From: Geodermatophilus sp. DSM 45219
Lineage (GTDB): Bacteria > Actinomycetota > Actinomycetes > Mycobacteriales > Geodermatophilaceae
Assembly: GCF_900104025.1 (NCBI RefSeq)
Contig: NZ_FNIQ01000001.1
Span: 620,001-684,000, forward strand
Reading direction: 5' to 3'
Length of the DNA stretch: 64,000 bases
In this document: in pieces, positions 8,914-16,043 of the stretch
Position numbering within the stretch: the stretch's first letter is position 1
Layout: each line of letters begins with the position of its first letter
Translations under genes and position numbers: made by a program
Notes under the pieces: model-generated
Database searches by the model: none
Told to the model about the DNA's origin: nothing
What the model saw: only the letters and a program-made list of their open reading frames with translations

Positions 8914-9013
8914 GACGACCCCCCTCTCCCGGGGATGGCTGCGCCCCGCCCCCGTGTGGACATGGTGCCCTGTTCTCGGCCGGTCGAACCGCCGGCGTGA
9001 CGAATTGGTGCCT

Positions 9014-9033
9014 GTGTGTCACGTGGGACACAC
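9014..9033. promoter_or_regulatory. Inverted repeat upstream of the PemK/MazF-like gene
   Basis: A perfect 7-bp inverted repeat, GTGTGTC-ACGTGG-GACACAC, lies about 30 bp upstream of the TAGCGT -10 candidate (9063-9068) of the gene starting at 9076. It has the form of a dimeric regulator site; the regulator is not known. Confidence 0.4.
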
Positions 9034-9075
9034 GAGGTCCGCGACACCCCCCGGCGTGGCCCGTAGCGTGCGGGG

Positions 9076-9609
9076 ATGGCCCGCCTCTCCCTGTCCCGGG
9101 TGCTCAGGTCGCTGGTGCGGACGGCCATGGGGCCGGCCGACCCCCCGCCGGCCGACTCCCCGCCCGTCGCCGCCGACCGCGGCACGCCGGCGCGCGGCGT
9201 CCGCGACCTCGCCGGCGGCCTCGCCGGCGTCGACCTCGTCCACCGCCCCGAGGACGACGGCGACCCGGACCCGGGCGAGGTCGTGTGGGCGTGGGTGCCC
9301 TACGACGAGGGCGACGGCCGCGGCAAGGACCGCCCGGTGCTCGTCGTGGGCCGCCGCGGCGCCGACCTGGTCGGCCTGCTGCTGTCCAGCCAGGACCACG
9401 ACCGGGACGCCGCCGACGAGGCCCGGCACGGCCGCCGCTGGATGGACGTCGGCCGCGGCGGCTGGGACCCGCGCGGACGGCCCAGCGAGGCGCGGCTGGA
9501 CCGCCTGCTCCTCCTGCCGCCCGGCACGGCCCGCCGTGAGGGCGCGGCGCTGGACCGCGCGGTCTTCGACGACGTGGTCGCCGCGGTGCGGGCGCTGCAC
9601 CGGGGCTGA
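9076..9609 (+). CDS. PemK/MazF-family protein without visible antitoxin partner
   Basis: The 177-aa protein has an 80-residue variable head and then the PemK/MazF-like barrel core, GEVVWAWVPYDEGDGRGKDRPVLVVGRR, followed by VGLLLSSQDHDRD. The actinobacterial solitary members of this fold are longer than true MazF (about 110 aa) and their RNase activity is mostly untested. No antitoxin-like gene overlaps it; the 64-aa gene upstream is divergent. The start ATG 9076 lies 7 nt after TAGCGT. Confidence 0.75.
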   Translation: MARLSLSRVLRSLVRTAMGPADPPPADSPPVAADRGTPARGVRDLAGGLAGVDLVHRPEDDGDPDPGEVVWAWVPYDEGDGRGKDRPVLVVGRRGADLVGLLLSSQDHDRDAADEARHGRRWMDVGRGGWDPRGRPSEARLDRLLLLPPGTARREGAALDRAVFDDVVAAVRALHRG

Positions 9610-9660
9610 CCCTCGGCACACCGGTCGACCGCACGGCTCCCGGGGAGCAGGCTGCGCCGG

Positions 9661-10386
9661 GTGGACGCCGCTGAGGTCTTCTGGGCCCTGCACGGCGACC
9701 TGCCCCGCGAGGGCGTCGGCTCGGATGCGACCACCCGGACCCTGCTCGGCCTGGCCGCACCGCTGCCGCCGTCCCCCCGCGCCCTCGACGTGGGCTGCGG
9801 CCCCGGGCGGGCGTCGCTGGTGCTGGCCGGCGCCGGGGCCCGGGTGACCGCCGTCGACCTGCACGAGCCCTTCCTGCGCCGCACCCGCGCCGCGGCGTCG
9901 GCCGCGGGGCTCCCGGTCGCCGTCGTGCGGGCGTCGATGACCGCGCTCCCCCACCCCGACGGGGCGTTCGACCTGCTGTGGTGCGAGGGCGCGGCCTACC
10001 TGATGGGCGTGGACCGCGCGCTGCGGGAGTGGCGGCGGCTGCTGCGACCGGACGGGGTGCTGGTGCTCACCGACGCGGTCTGGACGACGGCCGGCCCCTC
10101 CGAGGAGGCCCGCGGGTTCTGGGCGGCGTACCCGGGGATGCGCGACGAGGCGGCGCTGGTCACGGCGGCCCGGGCGGCCGGGTACGACGTCCTGGCCACG
10201 CACCTGCTGCCCGACGGGGACTGGACCGACGAGTACCACGGCCCGCTCGCCGCCGCGGTCGACGCCTGGCCGGACCCGGACGCCGCGACGGCGGCGGTCC
10301 TGGCCGAGGTGCGCCGCGAGGTCGAGGTCCGGCGGGCGCACCGCGACGAGTTCGGCTACCTGGCGCTGGTGCTGCGCCGGCGGTGA
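9661..10386 (+). CDS. Class I SAM-dependent methyltransferase
   Basis: A 241-aa Rossmann methyltransferase. Motif I is ALDVGCGPGRASLVLA, motif II the acidic VTAVDLHEPFL, and motif IV FDLLWCEGAAYLMG, followed by RLLRPDGVLVLTD. The arrangement matches Methyltransf_11/25 proteins. The substrate is unknown. The start is GTG 9661, with GGGGAG 11 nt upstream. Its last 31 bp overlap the 3' end of the convergent membrane-protein gene. Confidence 0.83.
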   Translation: MDAAEVFWALHGDLPREGVGSDATTRTLLGLAAPLPPSPRALDVGCGPGRASLVLAGAGARVTAVDLHEPFLRRTRAAASAAGLPVAVVRASMTALPHPDGAFDLLWCEGAAYLMGVDRALREWRRLLRPDGVLVLTDAVWTTAGPSEEARGFWAAYPGMRDEAALVTAARAAGYDVLATHLLPDGDWTDEYHGPLAAAVDAWPDPDAATAAVLAEVRREVEVRRAHRDEFGYLALVLRRR

Positions 10387-10826
10387 GCGACCGCGGCCAC
10401 CCCGGTCTCCCGGTGCAGCCGTCGCTTGGCGACGGCGATGGGCAGCTGGCCGACGAGGGCAGGCAGCACCCACCACACCGGATCACCGGTGGAGACGACG
10501 AGAGCGCCCGTGACCAGGGCGATGTACGAGCCGCCCAGCAGGTGCGGCTGCAGGCTCCGCCAGTGCGGCCAGTCGCGCACCCCGGCCAGCGCGCCGGCTC
10601 CCGCCAGTCCCCCGGTCAGCACGGCCACGGGCAGCAGCCAGGCCAGTCCCGGCGCCGTGACGGCCAGGACCGCGCCGCTCCCGGCGACCGCCGCCACCGC
10701 CAGCAGGTAGGCCCGCGCCAGGCCGTCGCCCCGGCGTCCCCGCAGCCGGACGGCGAGCCAGAGCGGCCCGCTGAGCAGACCGGCCACGCCGGCCGCGACG
10801 TGCAGCCACAGCACGGGGTCACGCAC
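10356..10826 (-). CDS. Small integral membrane protein (DUF2306-like)
   Basis: The 156-aa protein starts at a GTG and has four to five hydrophobic segments: LWLHVAAGVAGLLSGPLWLAV, YLLAVAAVAGSGAVLAV, LAWLLPVAVLTGGLAGAGAL, GGSYIALVTGALVV and WWVLPALVGQLPIAVA. Histidines near the membrane edges (LHVAAG, QPHLLGG) recall DUF2306-type proteins. Function is unknown. It overlaps the convergent methyltransferase by 31 bp. Confidence 0.65.
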   Translation of the reverse strand: MRDPVLWLHVAAGVAGLLSGPLWLAVRLRGRRGDGLARAYLLAVAAVAGSGAVLAVTAPGLAWLLPVAVLTGGLAGAGALAGVRDWPHWRSLQPHLLGGSYIALVTGALVVSTGDPVWWVLPALVGQLPIAVAKRRLHRETGVAAVAHRRRSTSAR

Positions 10827-10885
10827 GGACGTCGTCCTCGGTCACCCCCCGACCGTGGCCGCCGGGGCATCCCCCGCGCCAGTGC

Positions 10886-10914
10886 CGTCCGTCAGGCCTC
10901 GGGGGTGACGGACG
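10886..10914. terminator. Hairpin downstream of the 91-aa gene
   Basis: A 9-bp perfect stem, CGTCCGTCA and TGACGGACG, with an 11-nt loop, 17 nt past the end of the minus-strand gene at 10931. Confidence 0.5.
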
Positions 10915-10930
10915 CCAGGAGGTGCCGGGC

Positions 10931-11206
10931 TCACTCGGCGACGGACTGGTCCCGCGCCGGCTGCCGCGGCCGCAGCGTGTAGACCCCTGCCTGCGGGCCC
11001 AGCGGGGTCAGGTCGTAGCGGTGCACGACCTTGGGGCCGCCGTGCAGGTGCACGTGGGTGACGGTCGGCAGGGGCTCGCCGTGCCGCGCCTCGCGGATCT
11101 CCACCCGCCCGTCGAGCGGGCCACCGACGTACAGCAGCACCGCGTCCTGCGCGCCGGCGTCCGTGCCGGTCGTGTCCTCGGACAGCTCCCTCACCTCCCT
11201 GGGCAC
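10931..11206 (-). CDS. Conserved-looking hypothetical protein, 91 aa
   Basis: A soluble beta-rich small protein with a LLYVGGPLDGRVEIREA segment and a later HRYDLTPLGPQAGVYTLRP segment. This pattern (GGPLDG followed by H-x-Y-x-L and Y-x-L) recurs in small actinobacterial proteins of unknown role. The start GTG 11206 is supported by TACCCT exactly 7 nt upstream, the leaderless pattern. A hairpin follows the stop. Confidence 0.65.
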   Translation of the reverse strand: MPREVRELSEDTTGTDAGAQDAVLLYVGGPLDGRVEIREARHGEPLPTVTHVHLHGGPKVVHRYDLTPLGPQAGVYTLRPRQPARDQSVAE

Positions 11207-11254
11207 CCGGTCGAGGGTAGGCGCGACCGGCGGCCGCGGCGCGGTGCGCGGGGA

Positions 11255-12316
11255 TCAATCGGCCCCGGTACGGCGCAGCCAGCGCGCCAGCAGCGGCGCG
11301 GACAGCAGCATCACGAACAGCCGCAGCACCTGCACGGCGAGCACGAAGGTGGCGTCGGCGCCGCTGTCCTGCGCGGTGGCGAGCACCGCGTAGAGCCCGC
11401 CGGGCGTGGTGGCGAGGTAGGCGTCCAGCGCGCCGGCCCCGGTGGTGGCGACCAGCACCGCACCCAGCCCGGCGCAGGCGGCGACCAGGCCGAGGATGGC
11501 GACCAGCGCCAGCGGCAGCGCGCGGCCGATGGTGCGCAAGCTGTCGCGGTCGAAGGCCAGCCCGACCATGAGCCCGATGACCAGGAAGGCCCCGACCGCC
11601 AGCGGGGCGGGCACCGACGCCCCGCCCGAGAGCCCGCCGAGGTCGAGGCCGGCCGCCACGAGCATCGGCCCGAGCAGCGCCGGCACGGGTATCCGCAGCA
11701 GGCGGGCCAGCGGGGCACCGGTCAGCAGGCAGACCGCGGCGAACAGCAGCCCCGCCGGCCACCCGGGCCCGGCGTCGTCCACCGTCGTCCCGCCGGCGCC
11801 GGGGTCGGCCCCGAAGACGGCCGTCGCGGTGACGGGCATGAGGACGACGATCAGCAGCACCCGCAGGTACTGCAGGACCGCGACCATCCGGTCGTCGGCG
11901 CCCAGCTCCCGGGACATCGCGGTGATGCCCGAGGCGCCGCCGGCGACCATCGCGAACGCGCCGGTGACCGGGCTGACGCCGGGCTGCAGGCGCATGAGCA
12001 GCCCGGCCAGCACGCTCAGCACGAGGGTGCCGACCGTGACCAGCAGGACCGGCAGCCAGTCGCGGCCGATCGCCTCGAGGGTCTCCAGGTCGACCAGGGC
12101 GCCGATGGAGACGCCGATCAGCCCCTGGGCCGCCGTCGTCGCCGGCTTCGGGACGACGAGCCGGCGGCGGCCGGCCAGCCCGCGCACCAGCCCGGCGAGC
12201 AGCCCGCCGAACAGCGACGGCGAGGGCAGGTCGAGGACGTCGAAGGCGAGGGTGGCGGCGAGCGCGCCGGCCACGACGAGCGCCGCGTCCGCGACCCGAG
12301 CCGCCCGTCCTGCCAC
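11255..12316 (-). CDS. AbrB-family (AmoA-regulator-like) multi-pass membrane protein
   Basis: The 353-aa protein is hydrophobic over nearly its whole length, with about ten membrane segments. It contains the duplicated signature of this family: SLFGGLLAGLVRGLAGRRRLVVPKPATTAAQGLIGVSIGALVD in the first half and PLARLLRIPVPALLGPMLVAAGLDLGGLSGG in the second. Such proteins are often labelled AbrB regulators but are membrane proteins, probably transporters of unknown substrate. The start is GTG 12316. A dispersed hairpin repeat lies just upstream. Confidence 0.8.
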   Translation of the reverse strand: MAGRAARVADAALVVAGALAATLAFDVLDLPSPSLFGGLLAGLVRGLAGRRRLVVPKPATTAAQGLIGVSIGALVDLETLEAIGRDWLPVLLVTVGTLVLSVLAGLLMRLQPGVSPVTGAFAMVAGGASGITAMSRELGADDRMVAVLQYLRVLLIVVLMPVTATAVFGADPGAGGTTVDDAGPGWPAGLLFAAVCLLTGAPLARLLRIPVPALLGPMLVAAGLDLGGLSGGASVPAPLAVGAFLVIGLMVGLAFDRDSLRTIGRALPLALVAILGLVAACAGLGAVLVATTGAGALDAYLATTPGGLYAVLATAQDSGADATFVLAVQVLRLFVMLLSAPLLARWLRRTGAD

Positions 12317-12331
12317 GCCCCCACTCTGCCC

Positions 12332-12387
12332 GGCCCCGCTGCAGGGTCCCGCCGCGAGCCTGCGAGTGGTGGGGGGCAGCGGGGTCC
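12332..12387. repeat. Dispersed intergenic hairpin repeat, copy 2
   Basis: Arms GGCCCCGCTGC and GCAGCGGGGTCC with the shared GAGCCTGCGAG loop sequence. The copy is diverged from the others but keeps compensating changes in both arms (GTCC to GCTGC and GGAC to GCAGC), so pairing is preserved. Confidence 0.65.
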
Positions 12388-12391
12388 TCTT

Positions 12392-12685
12392 TCAGCCGCC
12401 GGTGATGCGGCGCAGCTCGGCGACGTGCGCGGCGAACGCGGCCCGGCCCTGCTCGGTGAGCGCGAGGCTGGTGCGCAGCCGGGAGGCGCGGGTGGCCTTG
12501 CGGACCCGCACGTAACCGGCCTCCTCGAGCTGCTTGACGTGCTTGGACAGCACCGAGTCGCTGACACCGACGGTGTCGCGGACGGCGGCGAAGTCCATCG
12601 TGTCGACCGCGGCCAGCAGCCCGCAGACCTGCAGCCGGGGTGGCGGGTGGATGACCGCGTCGAAGCGCGGCGCGACCGCGGTCAC
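12392..12685 (-). CDS. Winged-helix transcriptional regulator
   Basis: The 97-aa protein is a single winged helix-turn-helix. DTMDFAAVRDTVGVSDSVLSKHVKQLEEAGYVRVRK is the recognition helix and wing, followed by RTSLALTEQGRAAFAAHVAEL. It resembles the HTH_34/ArsR-MarR-like group. The start GTG 12685 overlaps the stop of the upstream membrane gene as GTGA, so the pair is translationally coupled; such pairs are common, with the regulator controlling its own operon. See the half-sites at 13139-13173. Confidence 0.85.
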   Translation of the reverse strand: MTAVAPRFDAVIHPPPRLQVCGLLAAVDTMDFAAVRDTVGVSDSVLSKHVKQLEEAGYVRVRKATRASRLRTSLALTEQGRAAFAAHVAELRRITGG

Positions 12686-13146
12686 AGCCCCTCGCGCAGC
12701 TCGGCGACGTAGATGCGCGTCCACCACCGGTTCACGGCGTACAGGACGACGGCGATCACCGCGCCGCCCACCACCATGGCCCCGCGCAGGTCGAGCAGGT
12801 ACTCGGCGACCGCAGCGGCGCAGAGCAGGACCGCGTAGGCCGCCAGCCAGACGTGGATCGCCCGCCGGGTCGCCCCCTTGCGGAAGCCGTTGACCCACAC
12901 CCCGGTGAGGCGCTGGTAGAGCACCTTCATGCCGCCGAGGCCGAGGAGGAACACGGCGACCGCGGGCAGGGTCACCCAGTTGCTGCGCGCCGAGTAGGAG
13001 CTGAGCAGGCCGAAGACCAGCAGGCTGAGCAGCGCGTCGTACCACCACGGCACGAGGACGCGCTCGGCCAGCGCGGTGCGGTCGGCCCGCAGGGAGGACA
13101 ACTCCGCCTCCGCGGCGGCGCGGTCGTCGAGCTCATTGCTTTCCAT
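12682..13146 (-). CDS. Membrane protein co-transcribed with a winged-helix regulator
   Basis: The 154-aa protein has a charged N-terminal helix (ELDDRAAAEAELSSLRADRTALAERV) and four hydrophobic segments from residue 35 on (WYDALLSLLVFGLLSSY, VTLPAVAVFLLGLGG, IHVWLAAYAVLLCAAAVAEYLL, AMVVGGAVIAVVLYAV). No family is recognised. It is coupled to the downstream regulator by a 4-bp overlap. The start is ATG 13146, which sits inside an inverted repeat that may be the operon's operator. Confidence 0.75.
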   Translation of the reverse strand: MESNELDDRAAAEAELSSLRADRTALAERVLVPWWYDALLSLLVFGLLSSYSARSNWVTLPAVAVFLLGLGGMKVLYQRLTGVWVNGFRKGATRRAIHVWLAAYAVLLCAAAVAEYLLDLRGAMVVGGAVIAVVLYAVNRWWTRIYVAELREGL

Positions 13147-13173
13147 GACGGAAAGAGTGCACCGCGACTTTCC
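13139..13173. promoter_or_regulatory. Candidate operator over the start of the regulator operon
   Basis: Three half-sites are seen: CTTTCC (13139-13144), GGAAAG (13150-13155) and CTTTCC (13168-13173). The first two form an inverted repeat around the ATG. On the minus strand TTGACG (-35-like) lies about 18 nt from CACTCT (-10-like). This suits autoregulation by the winged-helix protein. Confidence 0.45.
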
Positions 13174-13211
13174 GATCCGTCAAGAGACGAGGCGGGGTGT
13201 CACCCGGAGGG

Positions 13212-13342
13212 GCCGCCGTGGTCTGATGGCGCCGCCACAGCGACGGCAGTGGAGGAAGCCCGGTGCGACTCCGGCGCGGTCCCGCCACTGTGAGCCGGCA
13301 CCCGCCGGTGAGCCAGGAACTCCCGCCGTCGCCTCCTGCCAC
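13212..13342 (+). promoter_or_regulatory. Cobalamin (B12) riboswitch
   Basis: The conserved core reads GGTGCGACTCCGGCGCGGTCCCGCCACTGT and is followed by GAGCCAGGAACTCCCGCCGTCG, matching the adenosylcobalamin aptamer (the B12 box GCCACTG and the AGCCAGGA element). It lies on the strand of, and 30 to 160 nt before, the chelatase/cobO/cobB operon. No terminator with a U-tract is visible after it, and GGGGAGAGGA is the ribosome binding site just beyond, so control is likely translational. Outer boundaries are approximate. Confidence 0.93.
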
Positions 13343-13373
13343 CTCCGGGCGTGGACACCCGGGGAGAGGACAC

Positions 13374-15425
13374 GTGCCACACGTGAGCTATCCCTTCGGC
13401 GCCGTCGTCGGCATGGACGACATGCGGCTCGCCCTGCTGCTCAACGCCGTCTCCCCCGCCGTCGGCGGCGTGCTGGTGCGCGGCGAGAAGGGGACGGCGA
13501 AGTCGACGACGGTGCGCGCGCTGGCCGCCGTCCTGCCGCCGGTGGACGTCGTCCTCGGCTGCCGCTTCGCCTGCGACCCCGCCGCCCCGGACCCCGCCTG
13601 CCCCGACGGCCCCCACGATCCCGGCGCGCCCGGGCACACCCGCCCCGCCCGGCTGGTCGAGCTGCCGGTGGGCGCCTCCGAGGACCGCGTCGTGGGCTCG
13701 CTGGACCTGGAGCGGGCGCTCACCGAGGGCGTGAAGGCCTTCGAGCCCGGGCTGCTGGCCGCCGCGCACCGCGGGGTGCTGTACGTCGACGAGGTCAACC
13801 TGCTGCACGACCACCTGGTCGACCTGCTGCTCGACGCCGCGGCGCTGGGCACCGCCTACGTCGAGCGCGAGGGCGTCTCGGTGCGGCACGCGGCGCGCTT
13901 CCTGCTGGTCGGGACGATGAACCCCGAGGAGGGCGAGCTGCGCCCGCAGCTGCTGGACCGGTTCGGGCTGACCGTCGAGGTCGCCGCGCCGCGGGACCCG
14001 GCCGAGCGGGCCGAGGTGGTGCGCCGCCGGTTCGCGTACGACGCCGACCCGGCCGGGTTCGCCGCGACGTGGGCCGCCGAGGAGGCGGGGCTGGCCCGCC
14101 GGATCGCCGAGGCCCGCGCCCGGCTGCCGCACGTCGTCCTCTCCGACGGCGCGCTGCGCCAGGTGACCGCGGTGTGCGCCGCGTTCGACGTCGACGGGCT
14201 GCGCGCCGACCTGGTCACCGCCCGCGCCGCGATCGCGCACGCCGCCTGGTGCGGCCGCGACGAGGTCACCGAGGACGACGTCCGGGTCGCCGCCCGGCTC
14301 GCCCTGCCGCACCGCCGGCGCCGCAACCCCTTCGACGCGCCCGGCCTGGACGACGACACCCTCGAGCAGGCGCTGCAGGACGCCCGCCCCGAGGACGACG
14401 GCGACCCGGACGAGGGCGACCCGGACGAGGGCGACCCGGACGACGACGGCGGCGGGGGCGGCACTCCCCCTCCCCCGTCGGACGGCGGCGGCCCGGACGA
14501 CCATTCGCGCGCGGAAGGCGACGGCCCCGCGCCCGAGGACGGCCAATATCGCGATAATGGCAGCCGGGAGGCCGAGACAGGTCAGGCGCCCGAGCGGGCC
14601 GCGGTCGCACCCGCCGACCCGTTCCGCGCCCGCCGTCTCGAGGTGCCCGGCATCGGCGCGGGCGTCGCCGGCCGGCGCTCCCGGGCCCGCGGCGACCGGG
14701 GCCGCGTGGTCGGCGCGACCCGGCCCACCGGCGCGGTCACCCGGCTGCACCTGACCGGCACCGTGCTCGCCGCCGCACCGCACCAGGTCGCCCGCGGGCG
14801 CACCGGCCCCGGCCTGCGGATCGCCCGCGAGGACCTGCGCCAGGCCACCTTGGAGGGCCGCGAGGGCAACCTCGTGCTCTTCGTCGTCGACGCCAGCGGT
14901 TCGATGGGCTCCCGGGCGCGGATGGCCGCGGTGAAGGGCGCCGTCCTGTCGCTGCTGCTGGACGCCTACCAGCGGCGGGACAAGGTCGGGCTGGTCACCT
15001 TCCGCGGCACCGCCGCCGAGCTCGCACTGCCGCCCACCTGGTCGGTCGAGGCCGCCGCGGCCCGGCTCACCGAGCTCCCCACCGGCGGGCGCACCCCGCT
15101 GGCCGCCGGGCTGCTGCGGGCGCACGACACGCTGCGGGTGGAGCGGGTCCGCGATCCGCAGCGCCGTCCGCTGCTCGTCGTCGTCACCGACGGCCGGGCC
15201 ACCGGCGCTCGCGGCGGTGACCACCTGGGCGAGGCCCGGCGGGCGGCCGGCCTGCTCGCCGCGGGCGACGTCACCAGCGTGGTGGTCGACTGCGAGTCCG
15301 GCCCCGTCCGGCTCGGCCTGGCCGGTGCCCTGGGGACGGCGCTCGGCGCGCAGACGCTGCGGCTGGAGGAGCTGGCCGCCGAGTCGCTCGCCGCGACCGT
15401 CCGCAGCGTGCGAGAGGCGGCCTGA
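13374..15425 (+). CDS. Fused ChlI/ChlD-type (AAA+ plus VWA) chelatase subunit, probable cobaltochelatase component
   Basis: The 683-aa protein has an AAA+ ATPase domain at about residues 1-330 (Walker A GEKGTAKSTTVRAL, Walker B VLYVDEVNLLHD, sensor VGTMNPEEGELRPQLLDRFG), a low-complexity acidic and proline linker at about 335-390 made partly of repeated DEGDP units, and a VWA domain at about 500-683 with an intact MIDAS (VVDASGSMG). This fusion is typical of actinobacterial ATPase partners of the CobN cobalt chelatase; CobN itself is not in the window. It is the first gene after the B12 riboswitch. GTG 13374 has a purine-rich site only 3 nt upstream; GTG 13383 has better spacing and is the alternative. 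Confidence 0.88.
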   Translation: MPHVSYPFGAVVGMDDMRLALLLNAVSPAVGGVLVRGEKGTAKSTTVRALAAVLPPVDVVLGCRFACDPAAPDPACPDGPHDPGAPGHTRPARLVELPVGASEDRVVGSLDLERALTEGVKAFEPGLLAAAHRGVLYVDEVNLLHDHLVDLLLDAAALGTAYVEREGVSVRHAARFLLVGTMNPEEGELRPQLLDRFGLTVEVAAPRDPAERAEVVRRRFAYDADPAGFAATWAAEEAGLARRIAEARARLPHVVLSDGALRQVTAVCAAFDVDGLRADLVTARAAIAHAAWCGRDEVTEDDVRVAARLALPHRRRRNPFDAPGLDDDTLEQALQDARPEDDGDPDEGDPDEGDPDDDGGGGGTPPPPSDGGGPDDHSRAEGDGPAPEDGQYRDNGSREAETGQAPERAAVAPADPFRARRLEVPGIGAGVAGRRSRARGDRGRVVGATRPTGAVTRLHLTGTVLAAAPHQVARGRTGPGLRIAREDLRQATLEGREGNLVLFVVDASGSMGSRARMAAVKGAVLSLLLDAYQRRDKVGLVTFRGTAAELALPPTWSVEAAAARLTELPTGGRTPLAAGLLRAHDTLRVERVRDPQRRPLLVVVTDGRATGARGGDHLGEARRAAGLLAAGDVTSVVVDCESGPVRLGLAGALGTALGAQTLRLEELAAESLAATVRSVREAA

Positions 15426-15428
15426 CCC

Positions 15429-16043
15429 GTGCCCCAGGGACAGGTCGCGGTCACCCCGCAGGACGGCCTCACCACGCGGCAGCGGCGCAACCGGCCGCTG
15501 CTCGCCGTGCACACCGGTGAGATGAAGGGGAAGTCCACCGCGGCGTTCGGCATGGCGATGCGGGCGTGGAACCAGGGCTGGTCGATCGCGGTCTACCAGT
15601 TCGTCAAGAGCGCCAAGTGGAAGGTCGGCGAGGAGAACGCGCTGACCGCGCTGGGCCGGCTGCACGCCGAGACCGGCGAGGGCGGGCCGGTGGTCTGGCA
15701 CAAGATGGGGTCGGGCTGGAGCTGGTCGCGCCGCCAGGGCACCGAGATCGACCACGCCGGGGACGCCGCCGAGGGCTGGGCGCAGATCAAGCGCGACCTG
15801 GCCGCCGAGGCACACCGCTTCTACGTGCTCGACGAGTTCACCTACCCGCTGAAGTGGGGCTGGGTGGACGTCGCCGAGGTGGTGGAGACCCTGACGAACC
15901 GGCCGGGCAGCCAGCACGTCGTCGTCACCGGCCGCGACGCCCCGCCGGCGCTGGTCGAGGCCGCGGACCTGGTCGTGGAGATGACCAAGGTCAAGCACCC
16001 GATGGACGCCGGCCAGAAGGGCCAGCGGGGGATCGAGTGGTGA
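15429..16043 (+). CDS. cobO: Corrinoid adenosyltransferase (CobO/BtuR)
   Basis: The 204-aa enzyme transfers the adenosyl group from ATP to the corrin cobalt. It has the CobA/CobO P-loop VHTGEMKGKSTAAFGMAMRA, VYQFVKSAKWKVGE, the LDEFTYPLKWGWVD Walker B region and VVVTGRDAPPALVEAADLVVEMTKVKHP. Length is normal. The start is GTG 15429, 3 nt after the chelatase stop. The stop overlaps the cobB start as GTGA. Confidence 0.96.
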   Translation: MPQGQVAVTPQDGLTTRQRRNRPLLAVHTGEMKGKSTAAFGMAMRAWNQGWSIAVYQFVKSAKWKVGEENALTALGRLHAETGEGGPVVWHKMGSGWSWSRRQGTEIDHAGDAAEGWAQIKRDLAAEAHRFYVLDEFTYPLKWGWVDVAEVVETLTNRPGSQHVVVTGRDAPPALVEAADLVVEMTKVKHPMDAGQKGQRGIEW

